Assembly (NCBI GenBank): GCA_964614415.1
Contig: CAZTLE010000063.1
Span: forward strand, 1-19,611
DNA length: 19,611 nucleotides
Reading direction: 5' to 3'
Source of the DNA: CAZTLE01 sp964614415
GTDB taxonomy: Bacteria > Bacteroidota > Bacteroidia > Flavobacteriales > Flavobacteriaceae
In this document: piece by piece, positions 1 to 7,819 of the stretch
How the letters are laid out: each line of letters opens with the position of its first letter
Numbering within the stretch: the stretch's first letter is position 1
Notes under the pieces: model-generated
Seen by the model: only the letters and a program-made list of their open reading frames with translations
Databases searched by the model: none
What the model was told of the DNA's origin: nothing
Made by a program: the position numbers and the translations under genes

Positions 1-109
1 ATCGGTAATAAGTAAGTCCGCAAAGAATCCCAAAAAATGCTAACTTAACTCATAATCTGAGCTGTACAAGACGGTCAGGTACATGTAAGGCAAAATCTAT
101 ACAATAGAG

Positions 110-772
110 ATGAAAGTACTGATTACAGGAGGTACGGGAATGATAGGAAGTACAATTCTAGAATTGTGTCTTCAGTCGGACCAAATTTCAGAAATAATCT
201 CCTTGGTTAGAAAGACAAAATCCGGCGATGGCCACGCCAGGCTAACCACGATAGTTATTGAGGATTTTAAAACCTACGATAACAAGACAACGTTATTCAG
301 TAACATTGATACCGCCTTCTTTTGCCTTGGCGTTTATACAGGACAGGTTTCAAAAGAACTATTTAAAGAAATTACCGTAGACTATGCCGTAAACTTTGCT
401 AAAACCTTGAAAGCGCAAAGCCCCAACGCACGGCTTTGTTTGTTAAGTGGTGCCGGCGCCGATCGCACGGAAAAGAGTAAAGCCGCATTTGCCAAATACA
501 AGGGCATGGCGGAAAACCAAATTGTTGAAAGCGGATTGGATTTCTATACTTTTAGACCGGGCTATATTTATCCGGTAAAGCCAAGGAAAGAGCCAAATGT
601 GATGTACCGCATTATGAGAGCATTCTATCCAATAATTAAGTTATTTGGAGACAACGCGAGTATCAAGTCTACCGATTTGGCAGAAGCCATGTTTCATGTT
701 GGGGTTAATGGTGCAGATCAGGAAATTTTAGAAAACAAGGATATATTGAAGTGTTTAGTTCAGAAGCCATAA
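110..772 (+). CDS. NAD(P)-binding Rossmann-fold protein (atypical SDR, NmrA/HTATIP2-like)
   Basis: A 220-residue cytoplasmic protein that probably binds NAD(P)H and acts as, or derives from, an oxidoreductase; substrate unknown. It opens directly with beta-strand one and the dinucleotide loop GGTGMIG (residues 7-13), which supports the ATG at 110 as the start. After a second strand (IISLV) comes AFFCLGVYTG, where atypical SDRs have the NAD-binding turn, then CLLSGAGAD (about 110-118) and a YKGMAE stretch (about 130-135) at the position of the family's Tyr/Lys active-site region. The FRPGYIYP segment (about 148-155) is also typical of NmrA/TIP30-like members. No signal peptide or membrane helix is visible. 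It stands alone: 107 bases separate it from the next gene and nothing upstream hints at an operon. Fold assignment is firm; enzymatic role is not. Confidence 0.85.
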   Translation: MKVLITGGTGMIGSTILELCLQSDQISEIISLVRKTKSGDGHARLTTIVIEDFKTYDNKTTLFSNIDTAFFCLGVYTGQVSKELFKEITVDYAVNFAKTLKAQSPNARLCLLSGAGADRTEKSKAAFAKYKGMAENQIVESGLDFYTFRPGYIYPVKPRKEPNVMYRIMRAFYPIIKLFGDNASIKSTDLAEAMFHVGVNGADQEILENKDILKCLVQKP

Positions 773-879
773 AAAAGAAATGAAGCATAGTGTTATAACC
801 GGATACTATTACCAATGAACATTGTGCCATCATTTCCTGTGGTAGCATTTCTTACATCAAAAACTGAAATCACAAAACA

Positions 880-1371
880 ATGAGCAACCAAAACAACATC
901 ACTCCTAAAAAGATGATCACGACCCTGACATTTATTCACCTCAGCTTTGTAAGTATGTTGGTCATTTTTGCTGCGGCCATTTACATCATAGGAGAAGAAT
1001 GGCTGTTCAATTTCGGATCGATGGATTTTGGATTTCCCTACTTCGTCCCTATTGCCGCTATTGCCGGGCTTATTCTAAGTGACTTTCTTTTTAAGAAACT
1101 ACTCAAAGCCCTGGAATCCAAAAATGGGCTCCTCGGGAAACTAAGGGGATATCAATCGGCTGTCCTGGTAAAATACGCACTAATTGAGGGTCCGGCACTC
1201 TTAGCTGTAATCTCAGCTTTTATGAGTGGCAATCTGGCGTATCTGGCTATTGGTGCACTATTGATCTTCTATTTTGTGCTTCAGAGGCCCACCATGCTCA
1301 AAGTTGGAAGCGATTTAAAATTGTCCGGAGAACTCAAAAGCCAGTTTGAAAAGCAGGATGAACCCATTTGA
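880..1371 (+). CDS. Small integral membrane protein, four predicted helices
   Basis: A 163-residue protein I cannot place in a named family. Hydrophobic segments at roughly residues 14-38, 53-71, 95-115 and 118-136 suggest four transmembrane helices; the second and third are separated by a basic, Lys-rich cytosolic-looking loop (FKKLLKALESKNG...). The N-terminus is polar (SNQNN) and the C-terminus is a charged tail. Similar small membrane proteins are common as unnamed genes in Flavobacteriaceae genomes. The ATG at 880 follows an A-rich stretch (CACAAAACA), usual for translation starts in this phylum. It lies 107 bases downstream of the Rossmann gene and 97 bases upstream of the esterase gene, so co-transcription with either is possible but not shown. 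Confidence 0.75.
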   Translation: MSNQNNITPKKMITTLTFIHLSFVSMLVIFAAAIYIIGEEWLFNFGSMDFGFPYFVPIAAIAGLILSDFLFKKLLKALESKNGLLGKLRGYQSAVLVKYALIEGPALLAVISAFMSGNLAYLAIGALLIFYFVLQRPTMLKVGSDLKLSGELKSQFEKQDEPI

Positions 1372-1468
1372 CACGACGGCCGCGCATAAATACGCATTCT
1401 GATGTTTATCTTTCTCCGAAAACTGTAACACTTCCAAAAAGAAACAGTCCTTCAATAAACTAATCACC

Positions 1469-3229
1469 TTGAAGACCCACCTCATTTATGTCCTGTTAGG
1501 ACTCAGTACTGCATTATTCTCTTGCACCACCCAACCCAAAGCCGAAACAGCCATTATCACCGGAAAAGTAGATGTCAACTGGTCGAATACAATGAAACTG
1601 TCGAACGGAGCCATTACCTTAACGGATTCCTGGATTGACAGACTCAATGTAGGAGATTCTATTATCGATCTCCAGGCCGATGGCAGCTTCAAAATAAAGC
1701 TATCCCTTGAAAAACCTGATTTTTACAGTCTCTCTCATGAACTAAGTCAGGTGGATATATTTCTCTCCCCGAGCGATTCCCTGTATATCGACTTTACTTC
1801 GGAAACCCTTTTCTCAGGCACCGGAGCGATGATAAACGACCACCTGCGCTCGTTGAGAGGAATCATTAATTCAAACAGAAGGTACATTAACGGCATAGAA
1901 TTTTTTGATCAGCCCACCGGCACAACCGACGCCATTTTAGATTCCCTCAAGTCGGTATATCTGGATGCGCATAAAAAATTCAAAGAAAGTAATCCGGTCG
2001 ATCCCATTTTCGAGGAGAAAGCACTGGCTGATATCACCTACAGAACAAAACTCTATGAATTAGCGCACCCCGGACAATACAATCAGCGCACCAAAGAAAT
2101 GCTTCCTGTACAAGAGACCTACTTTGAAGATGTTGTACAGGGAAGTTTTAATAATCCCTCCCTTTTAAAATCACTGGATTACGTGCTGTTTCTGGACGGG
2201 TATCTGGATGTACAATCGGCGGGTGACTACAAATTCGGTTCCTTCTATGACAAACCGATAGAAAAGATCCATCCCAAGTACAGAGCAATACAACAACTGG
2301 ATGCTCATCAGGAGATCAAGGACCATTTATTCCATGAGCACCTCAACAAGAGCATTGACAACTACGGTATCACCTATCTTGAGGATTTACTTCCAAGTTT
2401 TAAGGAAGATTGCAAGAATCCCGAATTCATACGACGGATCGAAGAACGGGTTGATGCAGCCAGGGAAAGAAGACAGGAACCGAGCGAGATCAAAATCTAC
2501 AAGACGGTTGATAATATAGAGCTTGAAGCCCATATCTTCTATCCCGAGGACTTCAAAGAAGGCGATAAAAGGCCCGCCTATTTGTTTTTCCACGGTGGTG
2601 GCTGGGCCCTGGGAATACCGGAATGGGGATACAAAAACTGCAAAAACTATAGTTCCAAAGGCATGGTGGCCATTTCGTTCGAGTATCGTTTGGTAGACAT
2701 CCACGATTCCAATATTCAGGATTGTATACGCGATGCCAAATCTGCCATTTCATGGACACGGCAGCAGGCTGAATCTCTGGGAATTGATCCTGACAAGATC
2801 GTGGCTGCGGGCTTTTCCGCAGGTGGGCATTTGGCAGCGAGTACGGCTATTATAAAGGAGTTTAACGAAGCTATCGATGCTGAATTCAGCCCGAAACCCA
2901 ATGCCATCGTAGTTCACTCGGCATCCTATAATACAACAAAAAGCGACTGGTTTGCCAGTCAGTCAAACCAAAAACCGGAATCCATTTCGACCTTTCATAA
3001 TCTGGATAAAGATTTGGTTCCGTCCATTTTCTTCCATGGCACGGATGACCATTTAGCCCCTATTAGCGAGTTTACGGAATTTAGAGACAAAATGGATGCG
3101 TTGGGCAATGATTATGAGTACAAGATATTTGAGAACGTAGGCCATTTCTTCAATGATCCCGCAGCCCGGGAAGAAGTAGGTAGACTAACCGATGCTTTCT
3201 TTGTGAAATTGGGGTATATAGCGCAATAA
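1469..3229 (+). CDS. Lipoprotein esterase: TlpA-type N-terminal scaffold fused to alpha/beta hydrolase
   Basis: A 586-residue exported lipoprotein, probably a carboxylesterase or deacetylase. The TTG start at 1469 is chosen because it places a short basic, then hydrophobic segment before a lipobox ending in LFSC (Cys19); no in-frame ATG lies close upstream. Residues ~25-110 form a beta-rich region and ~120-340 a helical region resembling the DUF4369-plus-helices arm of Bacteroidota TlpA-type thiol-disulfide proteins, but no thioredoxin domain or CxxC follows. Instead residues ~345-586 are a hormone-sensitive-lipase/BD-FAE-like hydrolase: oxyanion motif HGGGW (375-379), nucleophile elbow GFSAGG (Ser450), acid in HGTDDHLAP (Asp527 likely), and His559 in NVGHF. 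All triad residues are present, so activity is expected. A terminator follows the stop codon. Substrate is not readable from sequence. Confidence 0.9.
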   Translation: MKTHLIYVLLGLSTALFSCTTQPKAETAIITGKVDVNWSNTMKLSNGAITLTDSWIDRLNVGDSIIDLQADGSFKIKLSLEKPDFYSLSHELSQVDIFLSPSDSLYIDFTSETLFSGTGAMINDHLRSLRGIINSNRRYINGIEFFDQPTGTTDAILDSLKSVYLDAHKKFKESNPVDPIFEEKALADITYRTKLYELAHPGQYNQRTKEMLPVQETYFEDVVQGSFNNPSLLKSLDYVLFLDGYLDVQSAGDYKFGSFYDKPIEKIHPKYRAIQQLDAHQEIKDHLFHEHLNKSIDNYGITYLEDLLPSFKEDCKNPEFIRRIEERVDAARERRQEPSEIKIYKTVDNIELEAHIFYPEDFKEGDKRPAYLFFHGGGWALGIPEWGYKNCKNYSSKGMVAISFEYRLVDIHDSNIQDCIRDAKSAISWTRQQAESLGIDPDKIVAAGFSAGGHLAASTAIIKEFNEAIDAEFSPKPNAIVVHSASYNTTKSDWFASQSNQKPESISTFHNLDKDLVPSIFFHGTDDHLAPISEFTEFRDKMDALGNDYEYKIFENVGHFFNDPAAREEVGRLTDAFFVKLGYIAQ

Positions 3230-3255
3230 TCAATTCACAGAACAATAATTGTCAT

Positions 3256-3285
3256 AAGCACTCTACTCCCATTGAGTGCTTTTTT
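3256..3285 (+). terminator. Rho-independent terminator after the esterase gene
   Basis: A 7-bp perfect stem, AGCACTC (3257-3263) with GAGTGCT (3274-3280), can be extended by one A-T pair. The loop has 10 bases and a run of T follows directly. It lies 27 bases past the esterase stop and separates that gene from the SRPBCC gene. Confidence 0.85.
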
Positions 3286-3311
3286 ATTTACGCCGTTGAA
3301 AAATAAATAGG

Positions 3312-3319
3312 TATTTTTA
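3312..3319 (+). promoter_or_regulatory. Putative promoter -7 element before the SRPBCC gene
   Basis: TATTTTTA, a TAnnTTTA-type element, sits in the block AATAAATAGGTATTTTTAT (3302-3320) and is followed by AGGCA. The same block recurs nearly unchanged at 12932 and 15048. No good TTTG partner is seen at the usual distance, so support rests on the recurrence and on a position 43 bases before the start codon. Confidence 0.45.
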
Positions 3320-3362
3320 TAGGCACTAATTATGGGTTGAAAACTACTTGATATAAGGCTTT

Positions 3363-3827
3363 ATGACCAAACCTCAATCACCTACCGTAGAATGTCAGAT
3401 GATGATTCGAAAACCCGTTTCGGACGTATTTCAGGCATTTACAGACCCTGAGTTGACCACTAAGTTTTGGTTCACTAAATCAAGTGGAAAACTTGAAAAG
3501 GGTAAAACCATTTCCTGGGAATGGGAAATGTATGGAGTCGCGGCAGACATAAAGGTGGTTGAGCTTATACCCAATGAGAAAATAACCATAGAATGGGACG
3601 ATCCTGCTACTACCGTGAACTTCGAGTTTTCGGAAATATCCAAAGATGCCACCTATGTTGTGATCAAAAATTATGGATTCCATCAAACCGGTAATGACCT
3701 TATCGAAGCCATAAAGAATAATACAGGTGGATTCACAACAGTTTTAGATGGGTTAAAAGCATATCTCGAGTTTGGAATAGAATTGAATCTGGTGAGAGAT
3801 AAGTTCCCACAAATCGGACAGAAATGA
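3363..3827 (+). CDS. SRPBCC-fold (AHSA1-like) protein
   Basis: A 154-residue cytoplasmic protein of the START/SRPBCC superfamily, in the branch related to the activator of Hsp90 ATPase (AHSA1). Visible hallmarks are the first strand and helix, MMIRKPVSDVFQAFTDPELTTKFWF (split here only for reading: about residues 13-37), a SWEWEMYGVAADIKVVELIPNEKI strand-turn-strand region, and the closing helix GFTTVLDGLKAYLEFG (about 128-143), which matches the family's W/F..L..LK..LE pattern. These domains bind hydrophobic ligands; no ligand can be named. No signal peptide. The stop codon overlaps an ATG of the downstream hydrolase frame as ATGA, which may couple their translation. A putative promoter block lies upstream and a terminator isolates it from the esterase gene. 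Confidence 0.85.
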   Translation: MTKPQSPTVECQMMIRKPVSDVFQAFTDPELTTKFWFTKSSGKLEKGKTISWEWEMYGVAADIKVVELIPNEKITIEWDDPATTVNFEFSEISKDATYVVIKNYGFHQTGNDLIEAIKNNTGGFTTVLDGLKAYLEFGIELNLVRDKFPQIGQK

Positions 3828-3883
3828 AAATCAAAGAAATACCAAATAACAATAAACAATATACCAATATATCCATATCCGCT

Positions 3884-5767
3884 ATGAGGAATCTACTATC
3901 CCTGTTGATATTTTGCATTTTGACAACCCTTGTCAATGCGCAACCTGTTGATGCCGACTACGTCCGTGAACACTATTCCAAGGCTACCTACCAAATTCCG
4001 ATGCGGGATGGTGCCAAACTATATACCATTGTCTATACCCCGAAGGATACGTCCAGTGAGTATCCGATATTACTGAATCGTACCTGTTACAACGCCTCTC
4101 GCTATGATGACTTCAAGGCCATAAGACAGCCATCGGGCTATTTGGTACGGGATAAGTACATAGTGGTATACCAGGATGTCCGGGGCAGATATATGTCTGA
4201 AGGCAAGTTTACTACCATGACTCCGAATATTCCGGGGAATGATCCGAAGAACAAAGAAGATATCGATGAAAGTTCAGATACGTATGACACCATAGATTGG
4301 CTCCTTAAAAATGTGAAAAACAACAATGGAAAAGTGGGTATGTTCGGAATTTCCTATCCCGGCTTCTATACTGCGGCCGGTATCCCCGATGCGCATCCGG
4401 CCTTAAAGGCATCTTCACCTCAAGCTCCGATCTCCGATTTCTTCTTTGATGATTTTTATCACCAGGGAGCGTTCCTGCAGAGCTACGTGGGTGCCTATGC
4501 CGTGTTCGGATATCAAAAGGATTCCCTCACCAAACAACCCTGGTATACGGAAGAACTCATGCGTTTGTATGCAAATCCTCCTAAGGATGGGTACGCCTTT
4601 CACTTACAACAGGGCCCATTAAAGAACATCACGGAGAAATATCACCACGACAACTTTTTCTGGAAAGAAGTGACTGAACACACTACTTATGATGAATTCT
4701 GGCAGAAACGCAGCATTCTGCCACACCTTAAAAATGTAAATCACGCTGTGATGACCGTGGGCGGGTGGTTTGATGCAGAGGATCTGTACGGACCGCTAAA
4801 CATTTATAAAACCATTGAGAAGACCAGCCCAAAGAGTGAAAACACTATCGTAATGGGCCCCTGGGCGCATGGAGGATGGGCAAGAGAAGCCGGTAAAACT
4901 GTCCATAATCACATTTACTTTGGAGACAGTATTTCCACCTTCTATCAGCGGAACATAGAGCGTAATTTTTTCGCCCATCATCTTAAGGGGAAAAAGATCG
5001 AAAAACTGCCCGAAGCTTATATGTTCGACACGGGAGCTAAAAGTTGGAGGACCTTCGACGTTTGGCCCCCTGTGGACATCCCAAAAGTGAAGCTATATTT
5101 TGGTGAAAATGGCAAATTAGGAGTGAACACTCCACTTAATGAAGATGCGGTTTTTGAATATGTGAGCGATCCTGCAAAACCGGTGCCTTACACTTCAGAA
5201 ACGGAAGGGCTCACCTTTACGCCCAGAAAGTTTATGAGTGATGATCAGCGACATAACTCGAGACGGCCCGATGTTCTTACCTTCGTTTCAGATGAGCTGA
5301 CAGATAATGTGCTACTTGCCGGTGAGATCATTGCCAAATTAAAGGTTTCCATGACCGGAACCGATGCCGATTTTATCGTCAAACTTATAGATGAATATCC
5401 GTTGGATCACCCTAACTACGATCATAATCCCGATAACATAATAATGGGAGGATATCAACAGCTGGTGCGTTCCGAAGTAATACGCGGACGATTTCGGAAC
5501 AGTTTTGAAAAACCGGAACCCTTCGAACCCAATACCATTACCGACGTAAATATTGTATTGCAAGATATCCTCCATACCTTCAAGAAGGGGCATCGCATCG
5601 TGATCCAGGTGCAGAGCACATGGTTCCCTTATATAGATCGCAATCCGCAGAAATATGTGGAGAATATTTTTGAAGCCAACGAGGAGGATTTTATTAAATC
5701 TACCATTCGCGTGTACGGAAATTCGGTGATTGAAGTGGGCAATCAATTAAAGCCTATTAAATACTAA
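3884..5767 (+). CDS. Secreted CocE/NonD family hydrolase (X-Pro dipeptidyl-peptidase S15-like)
   Basis: A 627-residue exported serine hydrolase that should cleave esters or acylated amino-acid derivatives. Starting at ATG 3884 gives a clean signal peptide (MRNLLSLLIF..., cleavage after NAQ). An in-frame ATG at 3824 overlaps the previous stop as ATGA but would add 20 polar residues before the signal, so I consider it less likely. The alpha/beta hydrolase domain has the YQDVRGRYMSEGKF strand, nucleophile elbow GISYPG (Ser157 counting from 3884), acid region VGGWFDAED and catalytic His in MGPWAHGGW. The C-terminal third is the beta jelly-roll typical of the family (LYFGENGKL ... IRVYGNSVIEV). 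Length agrees with family members. Only 15 bases separate it from the next gene. Cocaine-esterase versus glutaryl-7-ACA acylase versus peptidase specificity cannot be told. Confidence 0.92.
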   Translation: MRNLLSLLIFCILTTLVNAQPVDADYVREHYSKATYQIPMRDGAKLYTIVYTPKDTSSEYPILLNRTCYNASRYDDFKAIRQPSGYLVRDKYIVVYQDVRGRYMSEGKFTTMTPNIPGNDPKNKEDIDESSDTYDTIDWLLKNVKNNNGKVGMFGISYPGFYTAAGIPDAHPALKASSPQAPISDFFFDDFYHQGAFLQSYVGAYAVFGYQKDSLTKQPWYTEELMRLYANPPKDGYAFHLQQGPLKNITEKYHHDNFFWKEVTEHTTYDEFWQKRSILPHLKNVNHAVMTVGGWFDAEDLYGPLNIYKTIEKTSPKSENTIVMGPWAHGGWAREAGKTVHNHIYFGDSISTFYQRNIERNFFAHHLKGKKIEKLPEAYMFDTGAKSWRTFDVWPPVDIPKVKLYFGENGKLGVNTPLNEDAVFEYVSDPAKPVPYTSETEGLTFTPRKFMSDDQRHNSRRPDVLTFVSDELTDNVLLAGEIIAKLKVSMTGTDADFIVKLIDEYPLDHPNYDHNPDNIIMGGYQQLVRSEVIRGRFRNSFEKPEPFEPNTITDVNIVLQDILHTFKKGHRIVIQVQSTWFPYIDRNPQKYVENIFEANEEDFIKSTIRVYGNSVIEVGNQLKPIKY

Positions 5768-5782
5768 GCCCAAAGAAAAACA

Positions 5783-6553
5783 ATGAAAAAAATTCTGGTA
5801 GCCCTGGCCGTTTTCGGCTCCTTCTTAGGCTTTTCTCAAGATTATGAATTAAGAGTAACACCCTATGTGAATTGTAAGATCATTTACGCGGATGGCACGT
5901 CAGAAGAGGGACTTCTGAGACTGGCAAGTTCGGCCTACAAGCCTCAGTTTAAAAAAGACGAAAATGATACGTCAAGAAAGATTGACTATGAATTGGTTGA
6001 TCGAATAATTAGCAATCCAAACACCGAAAATGAACGGGTTTTTCAGTACGTAAACCATAACTACTCCAAATTCAAGTTGTTTGCTGAGTTAATTTACGAG
6101 GATGTTTTTCAGATATACATAAGCTTGACTGATTCTGATGAACTTTTTTATTTAGACTTTGATCGACGCAGTATGGGCGAAAGAATGGCGCAGGCAAGAT
6201 TTGAAGGGAATTCAGAGTTCACTGAACGCCTCAAAACTTCGGACACCCTAACCCTGCCCAATGGGAAAGAGATGGTCCTTCCCATGAGATATACCTATTA
6301 TTACGGTGTAAATTATGGTGTGGCCTTTGGGACGGCGCCAAGATTAAATTATTACCTATCAAAAGTAGGAGATGATAAAATGTACAGGGTAGAAAAGAAC
6401 AAGCGCTTTCTCAAAAAGGCAAAGGAACTTATTAACGATTGCCCCCACATGATAAATGTCTTGGAACAAGACGAGCTTAGGGTATCCGAATTACCAAAGT
6501 TCATCGAGTACTATAAGGATGCTTGTAACGACGTAGACGACAGCAAGGACTAA
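5783..6553 (+). CDS. Secreted protein of unknown function
   Basis: A 256-residue exported protein that I do not recognise by name. Residues 1-18 are a signal peptide (MKKILVALAVFGSFLGFSQ, cleavage before or at Q). The mature part begins with short beta-strands (RVTPYVNCKIIYADGTSEEG), continues with alternating polar/aromatic strands, and ends with a helical segment containing NDCPHM...L and a final YYKDAC. A closing layout of 'D-C-P-x-(M/L)' followed about 25-30 residues later by 'YY/YN..C' recurs in unnamed Bacteroidota envelope proteins; the two Cys could form a disulfide. It starts 15 bases after the CocE-type hydrolase, so both are probably on one transcript. No catalytic motif is visible; a structural or binding role in the envelope is as likely as any. 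Confidence 0.75.
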   Translation: MKKILVALAVFGSFLGFSQDYELRVTPYVNCKIIYADGTSEEGLLRLASSAYKPQFKKDENDTSRKIDYELVDRIISNPNTENERVFQYVNHNYSKFKLFAELIYEDVFQIYISLTDSDELFYLDFDRRSMGERMAQARFEGNSEFTERLKTSDTLTLPNGKEMVLPMRYTYYYGVNYGVAFGTAPRLNYYLSKVGDDKMYRVEKNKRFLKKAKELINDCPHMINVLEQDELRVSELPKFIEYYKDACNDVDDSKD

Positions 6554-6624
6554 TATACCCTACTACGGTTGGTCAGGTGTTCTAAAAGACCGCACATGGC
6601 CTAAATCTTCACAAAACCTTACCA

Positions 6625-6653
6625 TTTGCGCATATCATAAAAGTGTACTTTTA
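6625..6653 (+). promoter_or_regulatory. Bacteroidota-type promoter of the DinB/pseudo-Nudix/propeller operon
   Basis: TTTG (6625-6628), a 17-base spacer and TACTTTTA (6646-6653) fit the TTTG-N17-20-TAnnTTTG pattern of the phylum except for the final base. GCGGCA follows, as in related blocks elsewhere in the window. The element ends 28 bases before the DinB start codon. Confidence 0.65.
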
Positions 6654-6681
6654 GCGGCAACACTAATTGTAAACCATTGTT

Positions 6682-7245
6682 ATGAATATTCTAAAAAAGA
6701 ATGTCGCGCTGCTCCTGTTCTGTTTTTCAGTTTCACTTTTGAACGCGCAGTATGAAGTGAAGCCGGAAGAAGGATACACGCCTCAAATAGGAATCATGGT
6801 AAATATGCTTGAAGACATCAAGAATCGAATTACGGATATGACACAAAATTTGAATCAAGAAGAAGTAGATTTCCGGTTCGATGAGCAAGCCAACAGCATA
6901 GGGGCTTTAATTATGCATATGGTCGCCACAGAAGCCTACTACCAGGTGCAAACTTTGGAAGGGCGGCCCTGGACCGAAGAGGAAGCCGTATACTGGGCTA
7001 TGGCAGAGAATTTAAATGATAAGGAGCGAGAAGAATTTCAAGGAAAACCCATCTCCTACTACCTGGATGCCTGGAATGAGATTCGTAAAAAAACACTCGA
7101 AGGACTTAAAGAAAAAGATGATGCGTGGTTCGCATCCAACGTAGAAGATTCCATAAATTACCACTGGGTTTGGTTTCATGTGCTCGAACACTCTGCAAAT
7201 CATATGGGACAAATAGCCCTCGTGAAAAACAGATTGCCGGAATAA
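6682..7245 (+). CDS. Exported DinB-fold protein (DinB/DUF664 superfamily)
   Basis: A 187-residue protein with the DinB/YfiT four-helix-bundle fold, a superfamily that includes metal-dependent thiol S-transferases and many uncharacterised members. Unlike ordinary DinB proteins it begins with a signal peptide (MNILKKNVALLLFCFSVSLL, cleavage after NAQ), so it should act in the periplasm or as an envelope protein. The expected metal ligands are present: His79 in ALIMHMVATEAYY, and His170/His174 in HVLEHSANHMGQ, the usual HxxxH near the C-terminus. Metal binding and activity are therefore plausible. Length minus signal (about 165 residues) is normal for the family. It is the first gene of a three-gene run (gaps of 22 and 12 bases) in which every product has a signal peptide. 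The substrate is unknown. Confidence 0.88.
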   Translation: MNILKKNVALLLFCFSVSLLNAQYEVKPEEGYTPQIGIMVNMLEDIKNRITDMTQNLNQEEVDFRFDEQANSIGALIMHMVATEAYYQVQTLEGRPWTEEEAVYWAMAENLNDKEREEFQGKPISYYLDAWNEIRKKTLEGLKEKDDAWFASNVEDSINYHWVWFHVLEHSANHMGQIALVKNRLPE

Positions 7246-7267
7246 TTGCCAACCAGGAGCATAGGAC

Positions 7268-7807
7268 ATGAATAAACTTGTTGTCATACTATTTACCCTT
7301 TTACTTCAATCGGTTAGTGCTCAGGTTGAAAATGATGTTTCGATATTCCACCGCCTGTTGATCGTCAACTCCAATGACGAACTCATGGTGGTCAAAATAG
7401 CCAATACCGACTTTTGGGTAACCCCCGGACTTTATCAAACCGAAAACATGACAATAAGAAAGGGGTTGGACAGCATTGCTGCTACCTATGGAGTTGAAAT
7501 AGAAAGACCTAAACTGAACGGGGTTTTCTTGTTGAAAAGAGATTTGAATGGAAAAAGATCAACCTCCCTGCGCAATGTTTACAGGGTGAAAACAAAATCC
7601 GTGACACCTAAAACACCAAACGGAATTGAGGAAATAAGATGGCTTTCAACTGAAGAAGCGATGGAACTCATTACTTTTCCTCATATCAACGCAATGGTTG
7701 ATAAAATTATGAACAGTCCCAACGAAATTTGGTGTGGGACCCTGCTTCAATTCAAGGAAAATGAAGTTTGGAGAGCCAAAATACTGGAAGAGTTCTATTC
7801 CCTGTAG
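7268..7807 (+). CDS. Exported Nudix-fold protein with a destroyed Nudix box
   Basis: A 179-residue protein with signal peptide MNKLVVILFTLLLQSVSA (cleavage before Q). The mature part follows the Nudix layout: RLLIVNSNDELMVVKI strand pair, WVTPGLYQ where hydrolases have 'WxxPGG', an amphipathic helix ending GLDSIAATYGVE, a strand GVFLLK, then RNVYRVKTK and GIEEIRWLSTEEAMELI, matching the common 'E-x-x-x-x-W-hydrophobic' ending. The catalytic helix should read REx2EExG; here it reads D-S-I-A-A-T-Y-G (about residues 67-75), so all metal-binding glutamates are gone. I infer a non-catalytic ligand- or protein-binding domain. It is placed between the DinB-fold and propeller genes, 22 and 12 bases away. 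The fold call comes from pattern matching and should be checked by structure prediction. Confidence 0.7.
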   Translation: MNKLVVILFTLLLQSVSAQVENDVSIFHRLLIVNSNDELMVVKIANTDFWVTPGLYQTENMTIRKGLDSIAATYGVEIERPKLNGVFLLKRDLNGKRSTSLRNVYRVKTKSVTPKTPNGIEEIRWLSTEEAMELITFPHINAMVDKIMNSPNEIWCGTLLQFKENEVWRAKILEEFYSL

Positions 7808-7819
7808 ATTGGAAATGAA

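Noticed and set aside
152..167. Perfect 16-base palindrome ACAATTCTAGAATTGT
   Set aside because: It lies inside the coding region of the Rossmann protein, where it encodes ordinary helix residues; there is no second copy or nearby regulatory context.
6554..6681. Terminator between the secreted unknown protein and the DinB operon
   Set aside because: Only a 4-bp GGTC/GACC pairing is present without a T-run, too weak to call.
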